Positions 1-10,326 are shown, counted from the stretch's first letter. The stretch: DNA of 64,000 bases from Streptomyces griseus subsp. griseus (GCF_000720255.1 NZ_JOJE01000007.1:124001-188000), one strand, 5' to 3'. The notes: a model not told the origin generated them from the sequence alone. Numbers and translations are program-made.

Positions 1-603
1 GTTGGCCGCTCCGGCCCGGCCTCGCCGGAAGTCCTTGCTGGGCCCGTCGATGAGCTGCTGGGTGGAGGTGTAGGCATGGATGGTGGTCATCACGGCCCGC
101 TCCACGCCGATTCTGCGGTTCATCACTTCCACCACCGGGGTGATGCAGTTGGTCGTGCAGCTCGCGCAGGAGATGACCTGCTGCCCAGCCGGGGCGATAT
201 TCGCGCCGTGGACGACGGTGGCCATCGTCTCGGTGCGGGCGGGCGCCGAGAGGATCACGAATCGTGCGCCCGCGGACAGGTGCCGGGTCAGTTCCTCCTC
301 GCGCCGGAAGGCACCCGTGCACTCCAGGACCAGGTCGATGCCCAGTTCGTGCCACGGCAGCTCGGCCGGGTCGCGGCGGCTGTACAGCGGGACGGTGTGT
401 CCGTCGACGACCAGCGCGTCACCGGCAGCGGTGACGGACTTCCCATAGCGTCCGTAGACAGTGTCGTGGGTGAGCAAGTAAGCCAGATTCTCGGCGGGGA
501 CCAGGTCGTTGACCGCAGCCACCTCAACCCCGTCGAGGTCGTGGAGAATCTTGAACGCGGCCCGCCCGATGCGTCCGAGACCGTTGATCGCGATCTTCGC
601 CAT
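1..603 (-). CDS. gap: Type I glyceraldehyde-3-phosphate dehydrogenase, C-terminus outside window
   Basis: Oxidative phosphorylation of glyceraldehyde-3-phosphate with NAD(P) in glycolysis, cytosolic. The N-terminus MAKIAINGLGRIGRAAFKIL carries the Rossmann GxGRIGR motif. The active-site segment SCASCTTNC places the catalytic cysteine at about residue 149, the usual position. ATG at 603 follows a purine-rich GGAAGGGG element. Only about 200 residues lie in the window and the frame stays open to base 1, so this is a truncation by the window and not a broken gene. It is divergent from the aconitase gene. Because it sits in a stress-type island and not a glycolytic operon, I infer it is a second GAPDH; cofactor preference cannot be judged. 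Confidence 0.93.
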   Translation of the reverse strand, partial: MAKIAINGLGRIGRAAFKILHDLDGVEVAAVNDLVPAENLAYLLTHDTVYGRYGKSVTAAGDALVVDGHTVPLYSRRDPAELPWHELGIDLVLECTGAFRREEELTRHLSAGARFVILSAPARTETMATVVHGANIAPAGQQVISCASCTTNCITPVVEVMNRRIGVERAVMTTIHAYTSTQQLIDGPSKDFRRGRAGAAN

Positions 604-1019
604 CCGGAGTCCCCTTCCCATCGATTCCGGGCAAATGCGGACGAGACCCTCGATCCGTCCTATCACCCCTCCGCTCGGCACGCAGGCTGGATGCGCCAAG
701 CCCGGAGCCCCGCATCCCCTCCCACTGGGTTGCCGGATTCGCCCCATTTGCGGGCCGAATATGCGTGGTCGAGACTGACTCTGATTGGTTCCGCCCGTCT
801 AGGCGGTACTGCCCGGGCAGCGCCGGACCTGTCACACGGCGGACCGGGGCCCGGTGCAGGGTGGTGACCTGAGGCGACGGCGGGAGAGGTCGGCGAGCCG
901 ACCGGCATGCGAGTCCCAGGGCGGACGGCCGATCCGGGCGCGGGACCCTCGCCGGGACGCGTTGGTGGGGCCCCGGCCCGTGCCGATCTCCGCCCGATCC
1001 GTACTGGGGAGGCACGCCC
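604..1019. other. Intergenic region between divergent gap and acnA
   Basis: About 415 bp with no convincing gene. It must hold both divergent promoters. The only notable element is a perfect 12-bp palindrome CTGCCCGGGCAG at 809-820, a possible regulator site. I could not identify clear -35/-10 pairs. Confidence 0.4.
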
Positions 1020-3791
1020 ATGTCCTTGGACAGCTTCGCCGCCCGCGGCACGCTCGACGCCGATGGCACCTCCTACTCGCTCCACCGGCTCGACGCCCTG
1101 CCCGACTCACCACGGCTGCCGTACAGCCTCAAGGTGCTGCTGGAGAACCTGCTGCGCCATGAGGACGGCCGCACCTTCACCGCCGACCAGATCGAGGCGC
1201 TGGCCGGCTGGGACCCGGCGGCGGAGCCGGCGACCGAGGTGCAGTTCACGCCTGCGCGGGTGCTGATGCAGGACTTCACGGGGGTGCCGTGCATCGTGGA
1301 CCTGGTGGCGATGCGCGAGGCCATGGCTGCGCTCGGCGGCGATCCGGCGCTGATCGAGGCGCGGCGGCCCGTGGAGCTGGTGATCGACCACTCGGTGATC
1401 GCCGACTACTTCGGCGTTCCCGAGGCGTTCGGCCGCAACGTGGAGTTGGAGTACCGGCGCAATCGGGAGCGGTATCAATTCCTGCGCTGGGGGCAGACCG
1501 CGCTGCGGAATCTGCGCGTCGTGCCCCCGGGCACCGGCATCTGCCACCAGGTCAACCTGGAACACCTGGCCCGGGTGGTGTTCGCCGAGGACGGCACGGC
1601 CTTCCCGGACACCCTGGTCGGGACCGATTCCCACACCCCCATGGTCAACGGGCTCGGCGTGCTCGGCTGGGGGGTGGGAGGCATCGAGGCGGAGGCAGCG
1701 ATGCTCGGCCGGCCGGTGAGCATGCTCATCCCCAAGGTCATCGGCGTGCGGCTCACCGGCGGGCTGCCAGAAGGGAGCACCGCCACCGACCTGGTGCTGA
1801 CCATCGCCGAGCGGCTGCGCCAGCACGGCGTCGTGGGCTCCTTCGTGGAGTTCTACGGACCCGGCGTGGCCGAGGTGCCGCTGGCCAACCGGGCCACCAT
1901 CGGCAACATGAGCCCGGAGTACGGCGCCACCTGCGCGATCTTCCCCATCGACGCAGAGACCCTCTCCTACCTGCGGCTCACCGGCCGGCCCCCCGGGCAT
2001 GTGGCGCTGGTGGAGGCGTACGCCAAAGAGCAGGGACTGTGGCACGACCCCGGCCACACCCCCGACTACTCGCAGACCCTCGAAGTGGACCTGTCAGCCG
2101 TCGTCCCCTCGATCGCGGGACCGAAACGGCCGCAGGACCGCATCGCCCTGGCTGACGCCTCGAGGGTCCTGCGCGCTGTCCTGGACGGCGACGTGACCTG
2201 CGACGCGGCCCCGGTCGGCCTGGACCAGAGCGGCGTGGAGTCCTTCCCGGCGTCCGATCCGGTGGCCGTCACCGGCAGCCACCCCGGCGACCAGCCGGGG
2301 TGCCTGGAGGCGACCGGAACGGGCAAGGCACGGCCGCCTGAGCACGTCCCGGTGACGCTGGAAGACGGCAGCAGCTTCGAGATCGGACACGGCGCCGTCG
2401 TGATCGCCGCAATCACCTCCTGCACCAACACATCCAACCCCCAGGTGATGGTCGCCGCCGCGCTGCTGGCCAAGAACGCCGTCGAGCGCGGCCTGCGGTC
2501 CAAGCCCTGGGTGAAGACCAGCCTCGCGCCGGGGTCGAGGATCGTCATGGACTACTTCCAACGCGCGGGACTGACACCGTACTTGGACACACTCGGCTTC
2601 GACCTGGTCGGCTACGGCTGCACCACTTGCATCGGCAACTCCGGCCCCCTGATCCCCGCAGTCTCGCAAGGAGTCGCCAAGGCAGACCTCACCGTGGCCT
2701 CGGTGCTCTCCGGCAACCGCAACTTCGAAGGCCGCATCCACCCCGAGACGCAACTGAACTATCTGGCCTCACCGCCGCTGGTCGTCGCCTACGCGCTGGC
2801 CGGCTCCATGGCCGTCGACCTCACCCGCGACCCGCTGGGCACCGGCAAAGACGGCCGGCCCGTCCACCTGCGCGACATCTGGCCCACCCAGGACGACATC
2901 CAGCAGGTGATCTCCGCCAGTCTGCGGCCGGGCATGTTCACCGACGGCTACGCGGACCTGTTCACCGGCGACGAGAGGTGGCGGGCCCTGCCCACTCCCG
3001 AGGGTGACCTGTTCACCTGGGATCCCGCCTCGACATACGTGCGCAAGCCGCCCTACTTCGAGAACATGCCCAGCAGGCCGCAGCCGCAGGAGGACATCAT
3101 CGGCGCCCGGGTGCTGGCCCTGCTCGGCGACTCGGTCACCACCGACCACATCTCCCCGGCCGGCGCCATCAAACGGGACTCACCCGCGGGCGAGTACCTG
3201 CAGGCCCACGGCATCGCGCCCGGGGACTTCAACTCCTACGGCTCCCGGCGCGGCAACCACGAGGTGATGATCCGCGGCACCTTCGCCAACATCCGGCTGC
3301 GCAACCTGCTGGCGCCCGGAACCGAGGGCGGCTACACCCGGCACCTGCCCGACGGCGAGCAGACCACGATCTACCAGGCGGCGAGGCGGTACGCCGCCGA
3401 GGACGTCCCCCTACTCGTCATCGCCGGCAAGGAGTACGGCTCCGGATCGTCGCGGGACTGGGCCGCCAAGGGAACCGCGCTGCTGGGCGTCAGGGCCGTC
3501 CTGGCCGAGTCCTTCGAGCGGATACACCGCTCCAACCTGATCGGGATGGGCGTCCTGCCGCTGCAGTTCGCCCCCGGCGACAGCGTCCGCTCTCTGGGCC
3601 TGACCGGTGAGGAGCAGTACACCATCCACGGCCTGGCCGAGCTGCACGACGAGGTCACCGTCGAGGCGGAAGGGGCCGGCGGCACCACACGGTTCACCGC
3701 ACGCGTGCGCCTGGACACCCCCACGGAAGCCGACTACTACCGGCACGGCGGCATCCTGCCCTACGCCCTGCGCGCCCTGCTCCCCCAATGA
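1020..3791 (+). CDS. acnA: Aconitate hydratase AcnA
   Basis: Interconverts citrate and isocitrate through cis-aconitate in the TCA cycle, using a [4Fe-4S] cluster. The 923-residue length fits the AcnA/IRP1 type. Cluster cysteines are visible as SCTNTSNP (Cys about 468) and [11 protein letters not shown] (Cys about 534 and 537). The substrate-loop motif [15 protein letters not shown] and the swivel-domain [16 protein letters not shown] are intact. ATG at 1020 is preceded by GGGAGG. The gene stands alone, divergent from gap and convergent with a universal stress protein gene. Streptomyces normally carries a housekeeping acnA elsewhere, so this is probably a paralogue, although that copy cannot be seen here. 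Confidence 0.95.
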   Translation: MSLDSFAARGTLDADGTSYSLHRLDALPDSPRLPYSLKVLLENLLRHEDGRTFTADQIEALAGWDPAAEPATEVQFTPARVLMQDFTGVPCIVDLVAMREAMAALGGDPALIEARRPVELVIDHSVIADYFGVPEAFGRNVELEYRRNRERYQFLRWGQTALRNLRVVPPGTGICHQVNLEHLARVVFAEDGTAFPDTLVGTDSHTPMVNGLGVLGWGVGGIEAEAAMLGRPVSMLIPKVIGVRLTGGLPEGSTATDLVLTIAERLRQHGVVGSFVEFYGPGVAEVPLANRATIGNMSPEYGATCAIFPIDAETLSYLRLTGRPPGHVALVEAYAKEQGLWHDPGHTPDYSQTLEVDLSAVVPSIAGPKRPQDRIALADASRVLRAVLDGDVTCDAAPVGLDQSGVESFPASDPVAVTGSHPGDQPGCLEATGTGKARPPEHVPVTLEDGSSFEIGHGAVVIAAITSCTNTSNPQVMVAAALLAKNAVERGLRSKPWVKTSLAPGSRIVMDYFQRAGLTPYLDTLGFDLVGYGCTTCIGNSGPLIPAVSQGVAKADLTVASVLSGNRNFEGRIHPETQLNYLASPPLVVAYALAGSMAVDLTRDPLGTGKDGRPVHLRDIWPTQDDIQQVISASLRPGMFTDGYADLFTGDERWRALPTPEGDLFTWDPASTYVRKPPYFENMPSRPQPQEDIIGARVLALLGDSVTTDHISPAGAIKRDSPAGEYLQAHGIAPGDFNSYGSRRGNHEVMIRGTFANIRLRNLLAPGTEGGYTRHLPDGEQTTIYQAARRYAAEDVPLLVIAGKEYGSGSSRDWAAKGTALLGVRAVLAESFERIHRSNLIGMGVLPLQFAPGDSVRSLGLTGEEQYTIHGLAELHDEVTVEAEGAGGTTRFTARVRLDTPTEADYYRHGGILPYALRALLPQ

Positions 3792-4020
3792 CACCGTGCC
3801 GAGAACCGCACCGCCGGCTTCCCGAAGCATCAACGACACACCGACGCCCATGAACGGCACCCCCCGGCCGAATCCGCAGTCTCCGGTGGCGCAGGCTCGG
3901 TCCGCCTCCCCGATTCTCCCGGCCGACCCGGGGTGGGTCGCCAAGGATGTCGTCGCATGCCGCCCGTCTGTGCACCAGAGACGGGGCCGCCAAGGGGGGT
4001 CACCCGCAGCGGACCCCGCC

Positions 4021-4491
4021 TCACTCGGCCTGTGTACCGGCGTCTGTCACCTCGACGGTCCCACGAACGATGACGACCGGACACGTGGCGTGCATCGCGC
4101 ACTGCTGACTCACGGAGCCCAGCGGCGTTCGACGGAATCCGCCCATGCCCCGGCTGCCCACCACGAGGGCCTTGGCCCCTTCCGCCTCACTGAGCAGCAC
4201 CTCGACGGGATTGCCCTTGACCAGACGCTTTCGCACCTGGGCGGCGCCCGACTCGCCGAGAACCTGGTGCACCTGGTTGACGAGGCCCTGCTCCGCGATC
4301 GTACGGTCGAACGTGGGATCCACCGCAGGCGCGGACCACCCGTACGCCCAGGGCAGCTCCCAGGCAGCCACTGCCACCACGTCACCGCCGATCAGCTCGG
4401 CATACTGGACCGCCCACCGCAGCGCGGCATGCGACGAAGGCGAGCCGTCGACACCCACCACGACGTTCAAGGCCGAGTCCCGTCCACCCAT
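4021..4491 (-). CDS. Universal stress protein, single domain
   Basis: A 156-residue UspA-fold cytosolic protein, probably ATP-binding. The N-terminal strand VVVGVDGSPSS and the nucleotide motif GSRGMGGFRRTPLGSVS match the ATP-binding class pattern G-2x-G-9x-G(S/T). ATG at 4491 has an AGAAGG element about 10 bases upstream; a GTG three codons upstream is less well placed. It is convergent with acnA and divergent from a cupin gene. The 229 bp downstream toward acnA hold only a weak CGACCC/GGGTCG hairpin. Such proteins often belong to hypoxia/dormancy regulons in actinobacteria. The physiological role here is inferred. Confidence 0.88.
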   Translation of the reverse strand: MGGRDSALNVVVGVDGSPSSHAALRWAVQYAELIGGDVVAVAAWELPWAYGWSAPAVDPTFDRTIAEQGLVNQVHQVLGESGAAQVRKRLVKGNPVEVLLSEAEGAKALVVGSRGMGGFRRTPLGSVSQQCAMHATCPVVIVRGTVEVTDAGTQAE

Positions 4492-4694
4492 GAAATTCAC
4501 ACCTTCTACTCCTATACACCTCCACGCTGTGTGAAATACGGGTAATACGCCATACGATCGCGGCCGACAGGGACACCCCACCGATCCGTCGAGTGGGTAG
4601 GAGTCGGTGCCGGTCGGCGCGTCCAGCCATGCGGGACTGTTCGAACGGCGCACCAGCGGATGGATGCCGCCCCACATACCTGGAGACCGCACAC

Positions 4695-5027
4695 ATGCAG
4701 AAGATCTCCCTGGACGCACAAGCTCGCGAGCAACTGGAACGGGCCGCCTCCACCTCCAGCGGACGCAGCGCCACCACCGTCTACGGCGGCCATGAGCACA
4801 CACTGCGCCACAGCGTCCTCGCCCTGACCGCCGGAACGTCGCTGGCCGAGCACGAGAACCCCGGGGAGGCGACCCTGCTCGTGCTGCGCGGACGCGTGCG
4901 GCTCACCAGCGGCGAGACCACCTGGGAGGGGCGCAGCGGCGACCTGATCGTCATCCCGCCGGCACGCCACGCCCTCCAGGCGATCGACGATGCGGCGGTG
5001 CTCCTCACCGTCGCCAAACCGGGCTGA
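4695..5027 (+). CDS. Small cupin-domain protein
   Basis: A 110-residue single-domain cupin (beta barrel). The segments LAEHENPGEATLLVLRGRVRL and GDLIVIPPARHAL correspond to the two conserved cupin motifs; His and Glu ligands in these suggest metal binding, but no substrate can be named. ATG at 4695 is preceded by GGAG; longer in-frame upstream extension lacks a ribosome site and family similarity. Its stop lies 3 bp before the DUF488 gene, so the two form an operon. Confidence 0.8.
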   Translation: MQKISLDAQAREQLERAASTSSGRSATTVYGGHEHTLRHSVLALTAGTSLAEHENPGEATLLVLRGRVRLTSGETTWEGRSGDLIVIPPARHALQAIDDAAVLLTVAKPG

Positions 5028-5030
5028 CGT

Positions 5031-5576
5031 GTGAACCGCGCGGACCAGAGCCGCGGACAGCTGCTCACCTTCGGGCACAGCACCGCCAGCAGAGAAGAGA
5101 TGGCCGCCCTCCTCGCCGGCGCCGACGTGCTGGCTGTGGTCGACGTCCGCACCGCTCCGGGAAGCCGTCACAACCCGGACACGAACCGAGGCGCCTTGGA
5201 GCAGTGGATGCCGCGTCAGGGGATCGCCTACCGGTGGGAACCCCGACTCGGGGGCTTCCGCAGGACCGCGCCGGACTCACCCGACACGTTCTGGCAGAAC
5301 GCCTCCTTCCGCGGATACGCCGGGTACACGCGGGACCCGCAGTTCGTGGCGGCAATGGACGAGCTGCTCATGCAGGCCGCGGCCGTGCGCACCACGGTCA
5401 TGTGCGCGGAGGCGGTGTGGTGGCGCTGCCACCGGCGGATCATCGCCGATTTCGCGGTACTCGCGCGCGGGGCCCCGGTGCTGCACCTGTCCCATGACGA
5501 GCGACTGACCGAACACCGGCCGACAGTCGGTGCCCGGCTGCGTGAGGACGGCCTCCTGGTGTATGACCAGCACTGA
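5031..5576 (+). CDS. DUF488 domain-containing protein
   Basis: A 181-residue cytosolic protein of the DUF488 family, whose biochemical function is not established. Family marks are TFGHS near the N-terminus, VVDVR, a PRLGG(F)R segment, and CAEAVWWRCHR with a conserved cysteine that resembles a catalytic or metal site. The GTG start lies directly after the cupin stop codon, suggesting translational coupling. It is convergent with the P-type ATPase gene, 54 bp away. Confidence 0.85.
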   Translation: MNRADQSRGQLLTFGHSTASREEMAALLAGADVLAVVDVRTAPGSRHNPDTNRGALEQWMPRQGIAYRWEPRLGGFRRTAPDSPDTFWQNASFRGYAGYTRDPQFVAAMDELLMQAAAVRTTVMCAEAVWWRCHRRIIADFAVLARGAPVLHLSHDERLTEHRPTVGARLREDGLLVYDQH

Positions 5577-5630
5577 AGGGTGATACGTGGCGCCGCATCC
5601 GGTGCCCGCCGTTGGCCGATGGACCCGAAC

Positions 5631-8399
5631 TCACTGTGTTCTGCTGGGCTGCGGCTGCATGGTCCGTGCGCGCGTGCGGCGGCGGGTACGAGACCGCAGC
5701 ACCGTCTTGACCAGCTCGCCGACCCACAGGATGGTCGAGCCGACGGCTGCGCACACGAGCCACTGGCTGGAGGTCAGGTTGGTCGTGGTGAAGAAGCCGT
5801 GCAGGGCGTCCATCTCGACGATGAGAACCAGCAGCACGATCACGGCGGCACCGGCGACGAACATCGAGGGGTTCTCCAGCGTCCGCCTGCTGAACACGCT
5901 GTGTGTGTCGTGCCGGACGTTGAGCAGGTTGTAGACCTGGAAGAAGACGAAGGTGACGAAGGCCATGGTGCCCGCGACGGTGGCCTGCCCCGCTTCCGCT
6001 TCCGGCCCTGGTCCCCAGGTCAGCACCGCGAGGGTGCCTGCCGCCATCACTGCGCTGGTCAGCAGGATCCGGGCAAGCCGCTTTCTGCTGAGGATGGGTT
6101 CGCCGGTCGGGCGTGGGGGTTTGCTCATCGCGTCCGGGCTGACGGGGTCGACTCCGAGGGACATCGCCGGCGGGCCGTCCATCACCAGGTTGACGAACAG
6201 GATCTGCAGTGCCGTGAACGGTGCGCCCCCTGCCAGGCCGGTCAGTGAGCTGACCAGGAACGTGGTCACGAAGCCCAGTGCCGTCGAGACCTGGAAGCGG
6301 ACGAACTTCACGATGTTGTCGTAGATGCCCCGTCCCTCGCGGACGGCGGCCACGATGGTCGCGAAGTTGTCGTCGGTCAGGACCATCGTCGAGGCTTCCT
6401 TGGTCACCTCCGTCCCGGTGACGCCCATTGCCACTCCGATGTCGGCCCGGCGCAGCGCGGGTGCGTCGTTGACTCCGTCGCCGGTCATGGCGACCACGTC
6501 CCCGCGGGCCTGCAGCGCCCGCACGATCCGGATCTTGTGCTCCGGCGACACCCGGGCGACCACCCCCACCTCGTCAAACCGGCCGGGCAGGGCGTCGTCG
6601 TCGATCTGGTCCAGTTCGGCGCCGGTGATGGCCCGCCCCGGGATGCCGAGTTCACCGGCGATGGCCCCGGCGGTCCTCGCATGGTCACCGGTGATCATCC
6701 GGACCCGGATCCCGGCGTTGCGGCACTCGCCGATCGCCGCGCGCGCCTCCGTCCGCGGCGGGTCGACGATGCCGACCAGGGCCAGCAGCACCACCCGGTC
6801 AAGCAACTCCTTCGGGTCCTGTGGAGCCTGGAAGCCCTCGGCTGGGAAGTCCTCGGCCCCCAGGGCCAGTACCCGCATGCCCTGTCCGGCCAGGGCGCTG
6901 TTGGCCTGGCCGTAGCGCTGCCGGGCTTCCTCGTCGAACGGCAGGATCGTCTCGCCGCCGAGGTAGCGGTCCGCACGGTCGGCCAGCACATCAGGGGCAC
7001 CCTTGACGAAGCACCGGATCACCTCGCGGCCGGTGTCATCGGTCCAGTCGTGGAAGGTCGCCATGAACTTGTAAGCGGAGTCAAAAGGGATCTCCAGTCG
7101 CCGGGGCCGCTCCTGGCGCAGCCGCGCCACGTCGATGCCGGCCTTCTCGGCCAGCACCACCAGCGCGCCCTCCGTTGGGTCCCCCACCACCTGCCCGTCC
7201 CGGAGCACGGCATCGGAGCACAGGGCCATCGCGGTCACCGCATCGTCCATGGTGGCCGGCACCGGCGAGCCGTCGGTGGTGCGGATGCGGCCGTCGAAGG
7301 AGTAGCCCTGGCCCGAGACCGTGAACCGGCGGCCGGCCAGCAGCAGCTCCCGCGCCGTCATCTGATTCAAGGTCAGTGTGCCGGTCTTGTCGGTGCAGAT
7401 CTGCGAGGTACTGCCCAGGGTCTCCACCGATGCCAGCCGTTTGACGATCGCGCCTCGTTTGGCCATCCGTCCGGTCCCCATGGCCAGCGTGAAGGCCACG
7501 ACGGCCGGCAGCCCTTCAGGGATGGCCGCGACCGCCAAGGACACGGCACTGACGAACAGGTCACCGAAATCCTGCCCGCGCACCAGCCCCAGGATGAAGA
7601 CAGTGACGATGACCACCCCGGAGACCCAGGCCAGGGTGCGGCTGAGGGCGTCGATCTGCCGCTGCAGCGGTGTCGGCCCCGGCTGGGCCTTGTGGAGCAT
7701 GTCGGCGATGCGGCCGGTCTCGCCGGCCATGCCGGTGTCGGTGACCAGAACCTCCCCGCGACCGCGGGTGACCGCCGTGTTCATGTACACCGCGGTCACC
7801 CGGTCTGCCAGCGGCACCTCGGCTCCGACGGTGGCATCCGCCGACTTCGCCGCCGCCATGGCCTCACCCGTCAGGACGGATTCCTGCACCTCCAGCGAGC
7901 TCGACGAGAACAGCCGGCCGTCGGCGGGCACCCGGTCACCGGGCGCCAGGACCACCACGTCCCCGGGCACGAGTTCCTCGGCGTCCAGCCGTGCCACTCG
8001 TCCGTCACGACGGACGGTGGCGGTCGTCACGGTCATCTGGCGCAGGGCATCCAGCGCCGCCTCGGCGCGAGACTCCTGAACAAACCCGATCGTCGCGTTG
8101 AGCAACACCACGACGACGATCGCCACCGGCGTCTCCCACTCCCGGGACACCACCAGGCTGACCGCCGCTGCAACCAGCAGGATGACGATCAGCAAGTCCT
8201 GAAACTGCCGTAGGAACGCCCGCCATCCGGGCTCTGCCGGAGCCTCCGCGAGCCGGTTCGGCCCATACTCCGCAAGCCGCCGCGCAGCCTCATCCGACGA
8301 CAGCCCCGAGGAAAGATCCACATCGAGCCCGGCGGCCACTTCACCGGCAGACAGAGCGTGCCAGGAGGGCGGCAGTCCCGCGCTCGTCGAAGGAGCCAT
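5631..8399 (-). CDS. P-type cation-transporting ATPase (Ca2+-ATPase type, P2A-like)
   Basis: About 922 residues. An inner-membrane pump that couples ATP hydrolysis to cation export, most like calcium pumps. The N-terminal cation-ATPase domain leads into transmembrane pairs. The phosphorylation motif CTDKTGTLT puts the phospho-acceptor Asp at about 337; PEGLPA in helix M4 and TGDGVNDAPAL in the P domain are intact. The actuator loop reads TGEA, not TGES, near residue 177-180; this variant keeps the catalytic Glu. ATG at 8399 was chosen because homology begins a few residues later. Its neighbours are stress proteins, which suggests ion homeostasis under stress. Confidence 0.9.
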   Translation of the reverse strand: MAPSTSAGLPPSWHALSAGEVAAGLDVDLSSGLSSDEAARRLAEYGPNRLAEAPAEPGWRAFLRQFQDLLIVILLVAAAVSLVVSREWETPVAIVVVVLLNATIGFVQESRAEAALDALRQMTVTTATVRRDGRVARLDAEELVPGDVVVLAPGDRVPADGRLFSSSSLEVQESVLTGEAMAAAKSADATVGAEVPLADRVTAVYMNTAVTRGRGEVLVTDTGMAGETGRIADMLHKAQPGPTPLQRQIDALSRTLAWVSGVVIVTVFILGLVRGQDFGDLFVSAVSLAVAAIPEGLPAVVAFTLAMGTGRMAKRGAIVKRLASVETLGSTSQICTDKTGTLTLNQMTARELLLAGRRFTVSGQGYSFDGRIRTTDGSPVPATMDDAVTAMALCSDAVLRDGQVVGDPTEGALVVLAEKAGIDVARLRQERPRRLEIPFDSAYKFMATFHDWTDDTGREVIRCFVKGAPDVLADRADRYLGGETILPFDEEARQRYGQANSALAGQGMRVLALGAEDFPAEGFQAPQDPKELLDRVVLLALVGIVDPPRTEARAAIGECRNAGIRVRMITGDHARTAGAIAGELGIPGRAITGAELDQIDDDALPGRFDEVGVVARVSPEHKIRIVRALQARGDVVAMTGDGVNDAPALRRADIGVAMGVTGTEVTKEASTMVLTDDNFATIVAAVREGRGIYDNIVKFVRFQVSTALGFVTTFLVSSLTGLAGGAPFTALQILFVNLVMDGPPAMSLGVDPVSPDAMSKPPRPTGEPILSRKRLARILLTSAVMAAGTLAVLTWGPGPEAEAGQATVAGTMAFVTFVFFQVYNLLNVRHDTHSVFSRRTLENPSMFVAGAAVIVLLVLIVEMDALHGFFTTTNLTSSQWLVCAAVGSTILWVGELVKTVLRSRTRRRTRARTMQPQPSRTQ

Positions 8400-8686
8400 G
8401 CCCTCATTGTTTCCGCCACCGAGCGCTGACGCAGTACGGGCACAGCGTGGCGGGGACCAAGCCCCTGCGCCGAGCCGCCGACCGTCGAAACCCGACGACT
8501 CGACTTGTCTGAAGCCGGCCATCCCCGATCGCAACGTGCTGTCCGAACTGTTCGACAGCCCCGTGCTGAGCCCTGCTACCAGTGATTGACGGGCAGCCGC
8601 CGGACCAGCCCATGCGATGACTTCTTGATCCTTTGGCAGCAGGAAGTCGTCGGGGTGAACCTGGAAGGTACGGACAGGGAGGTGTG

Positions 8687-9574
8687 ATGAGCGGTCTGGT
8701 TGTCGTGGGCGTCGACGGTTCAGCCTCGAGCCTGGCCGCAGTGGCGGCGGCGGCCCAGGAGGCGCGGTGGCGCGGCGCAGGGTTGCGGCTTGTGCATGCG
8801 TTCATCTGGCCCGCCATGCACGTGCAACTCGGCCCGTCGCCGCTGGGCCCTCCTGAGGGCGGCTTGCGCAACATGGTGGAACGCGTGCTGACCGAGGCGG
8901 AGGAGCGCGCCAGGACGGTGGCACCGGAAGTCGATGTCTTCCGCGCTGTGGTGACGGGTGAACCGCTGACGGTCCTGGAGGCGCAATCGCGTGCCGCGGA
9001 CCTCGTGGTGGTCGGGTCGCGGGGTATGGGGAGCTTCATCGGGCTGATGGTGGGGTCGACGGCGGTGCATCTCGCAGCCCATGGCCGGTGCCCGGTTCTG
9101 GTCGTCCGCGAACAAGGCGAGGACACAGGGCCGATCATGGTGGGGGTCGACGAATCCTCGGCCGGTGCCGGAGCAGTGGATTTCGCCTTCGCCGAGGCGG
9201 CACTACGCGGGGTCGACCTCGTTGCCTTGCACGCCTGGACCACCTGGAACGCGCCGATGCCGACGCCGCAGGACGAGGCGGCGCCGTACGCGAACGCCCC
9301 GGAAGCGCTGGCCGCGCGGAAGGAACGTCTCCTGTCCGAGGCGCTCGCCGGCCACCAGGTGACGTACCCAGGCGTGAGCGTGAAGAGGGAGGTTGTCCAC
9401 GGTGGGACGCGTGAGGCGCTGATCGAGGCGAGCCGCACGGCCCAGCTGCTGGTGGTCGGTGCACGCGGACGCGGCGGCTTTGCCGGACTTCTGCTCGGAT
9501 CGGTGAGCCAGGCCATGCTGCATCATGCACAGTGCCCAGTGGCGGTGGTCCGCAGCCCCGACAACAGCCGCTGA
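8687..9574 (+). CDS. Universal stress protein, tandem two-domain type
   Basis: A 295-residue protein with two UspA domains. Domain 1 begins LVVVGVDGSASS and has the nucleotide loop GSRGMGSFIGLMVGST. Domain 2 begins IMVGVDESSAGAG and has GARGRGGFAGLLLGSVS. ATG at 8687 follows GGGAGG with ideal spacing; an in-frame upstream ATG at 8633 lacks support. It is divergent from the P-type ATPase gene. Double-domain Usp proteins next to single-domain ones and cation pumps are typical of hypoxia/stationary-phase clusters in actinobacteria; regulation by a DevR-like system is inference, and I found no clear box. Confidence 0.9.
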   Translation: MSGLVVVGVDGSASSLAAVAAAAQEARWRGAGLRLVHAFIWPAMHVQLGPSPLGPPEGGLRNMVERVLTEAEERARTVAPEVDVFRAVVTGEPLTVLEAQSRAADLVVVGSRGMGSFIGLMVGSTAVHLAAHGRCPVLVVREQGEDTGPIMVGVDESSAGAGAVDFAFAEAALRGVDLVALHAWTTWNAPMPTPQDEAAPYANAPEALAARKERLLSEALAGHQVTYPGVSVKREVVHGGTREALIEASRTAQLLVVGARGRGGFAGLLLGSVSQAMLHHAQCPVAVVRSPDNSR

Positions 9575-9734
9575 CCGGCGCCAAGACCTCTCGGACGCGG
9601 GCGGAAATACGGCGCGTCGCTGAGCGTCGGACAGGCGGTGAGTGCGGTCAGCATCCGGCGAGGGCCTGGCCCGGTCACATGATCGGCATCGCCCGTTACC
9701 ACGACACCGCGCTCGGCGTGCTGAGCCTGGGATC

Positions 9735-9778
9735 AGACGGGTGAGGTGCTGCTGGTCGAGACAGTCCGCAACACCGGC
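9735..9778 (+). pseudogene. Relic of an IS1380-family transposase 5' region
   Basis: About 44 bases here match the stretch at about 10469-10512 inside the IS1380-type transposase, with roughly 85% identity by eye (shared core GGTGCTGCTGGTCGAGAC). The translation LLVETVRNTG parallels LLVETARKTG. It lies 100 bp before the next gene and 0.7 kb before the larger copy, so it is a leftover of an independent or rearranged insertion. Confidence 0.6.
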
Positions 9779-9835
9779 TCGCATCAGGCGATAATGATCG
9801 TTAGCTGCCTGTGCGTATATCACTTGGGGGGTCTT

Positions 9836-10279
9836 GTGAGTCTGAGTCCGCGTGAGGTGTTTCTCCGCCTTGTTCATGGGGTCGCCGACGGGAACTCAAG
9901 CGAGTTGCCTGACCTGTACGGCGAGGTTACCGATGTCCGGCATCCGATGGCGACGCCGGAGTCCGAGCCGTTGACGAGTCGGCGTGCGCTCCGGGAGCAC
10001 TTCACGGTGCCGCCGGAAATTCGGGAGTCCTTGCCGAAGAGGAGTGTCGTCGATGTCGTTGTCCACGAGACCGCCGATCCTGAAGTGATCGTCGCCGAGT
10101 TCGCCTACGAGTTCACGTTGCCGGACGACTCCAGGTCCAAGGTGCCCTGCGTCTTCGTCATGCGTGTGCGGGACGGTCAGATCATCGAGTCTCGCGACTA
10201 CATCGACCCGATCCGTACGTACACGGCCCGCGGGGACCTCGACCGCCTCCTCGCGTCGTTGCGCAAGGGCGTTTCCTAA
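9836..10279 (+). CDS. SnoaL/NTF2-like fold protein
   Basis: A 147-residue protein with features of the NTF2-like superfamily: an N-terminal helix (SPREVFLRLVHGVADG), a DLYGEVTDVRHPM strand, then beta segments ending VPCVFVMRVRDGQIIESRDYIDP, where the conserved Asp of SnoaL-like proteins sits. GTG at 9836 has a GGGGGG element 5-6 bases upstream; extension upstream would run into IS relic sequence. No substrate is predictable. It is flanked on both sides by IS1380-type sequences and may be a passenger of rearrangement. Confidence 0.75.
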   Translation: MSLSPREVFLRLVHGVADGNSSELPDLYGEVTDVRHPMATPESEPLTSRRALREHFTVPPEIRESLPKRSVVDVVVHETADPEVIVAEFAYEFTLPDDSRSKVPCVFVMRVRDGQIIESRDYIDPIRTYTARGDLDRLLASLRKGVS

Positions 10280-10326
10280 CCTCGGGCTTTCCGAGGTGGG
10301 CTGTCCATCTGTTGATGATGAACGTA

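Noticed and set aside
6537-8213. A 558-codon plus-strand frame opposite the P-type ATPase gene
   Set aside because: Low-complexity Gly/His/Arg-rich translation; the minus-strand gene has all P-type motifs.
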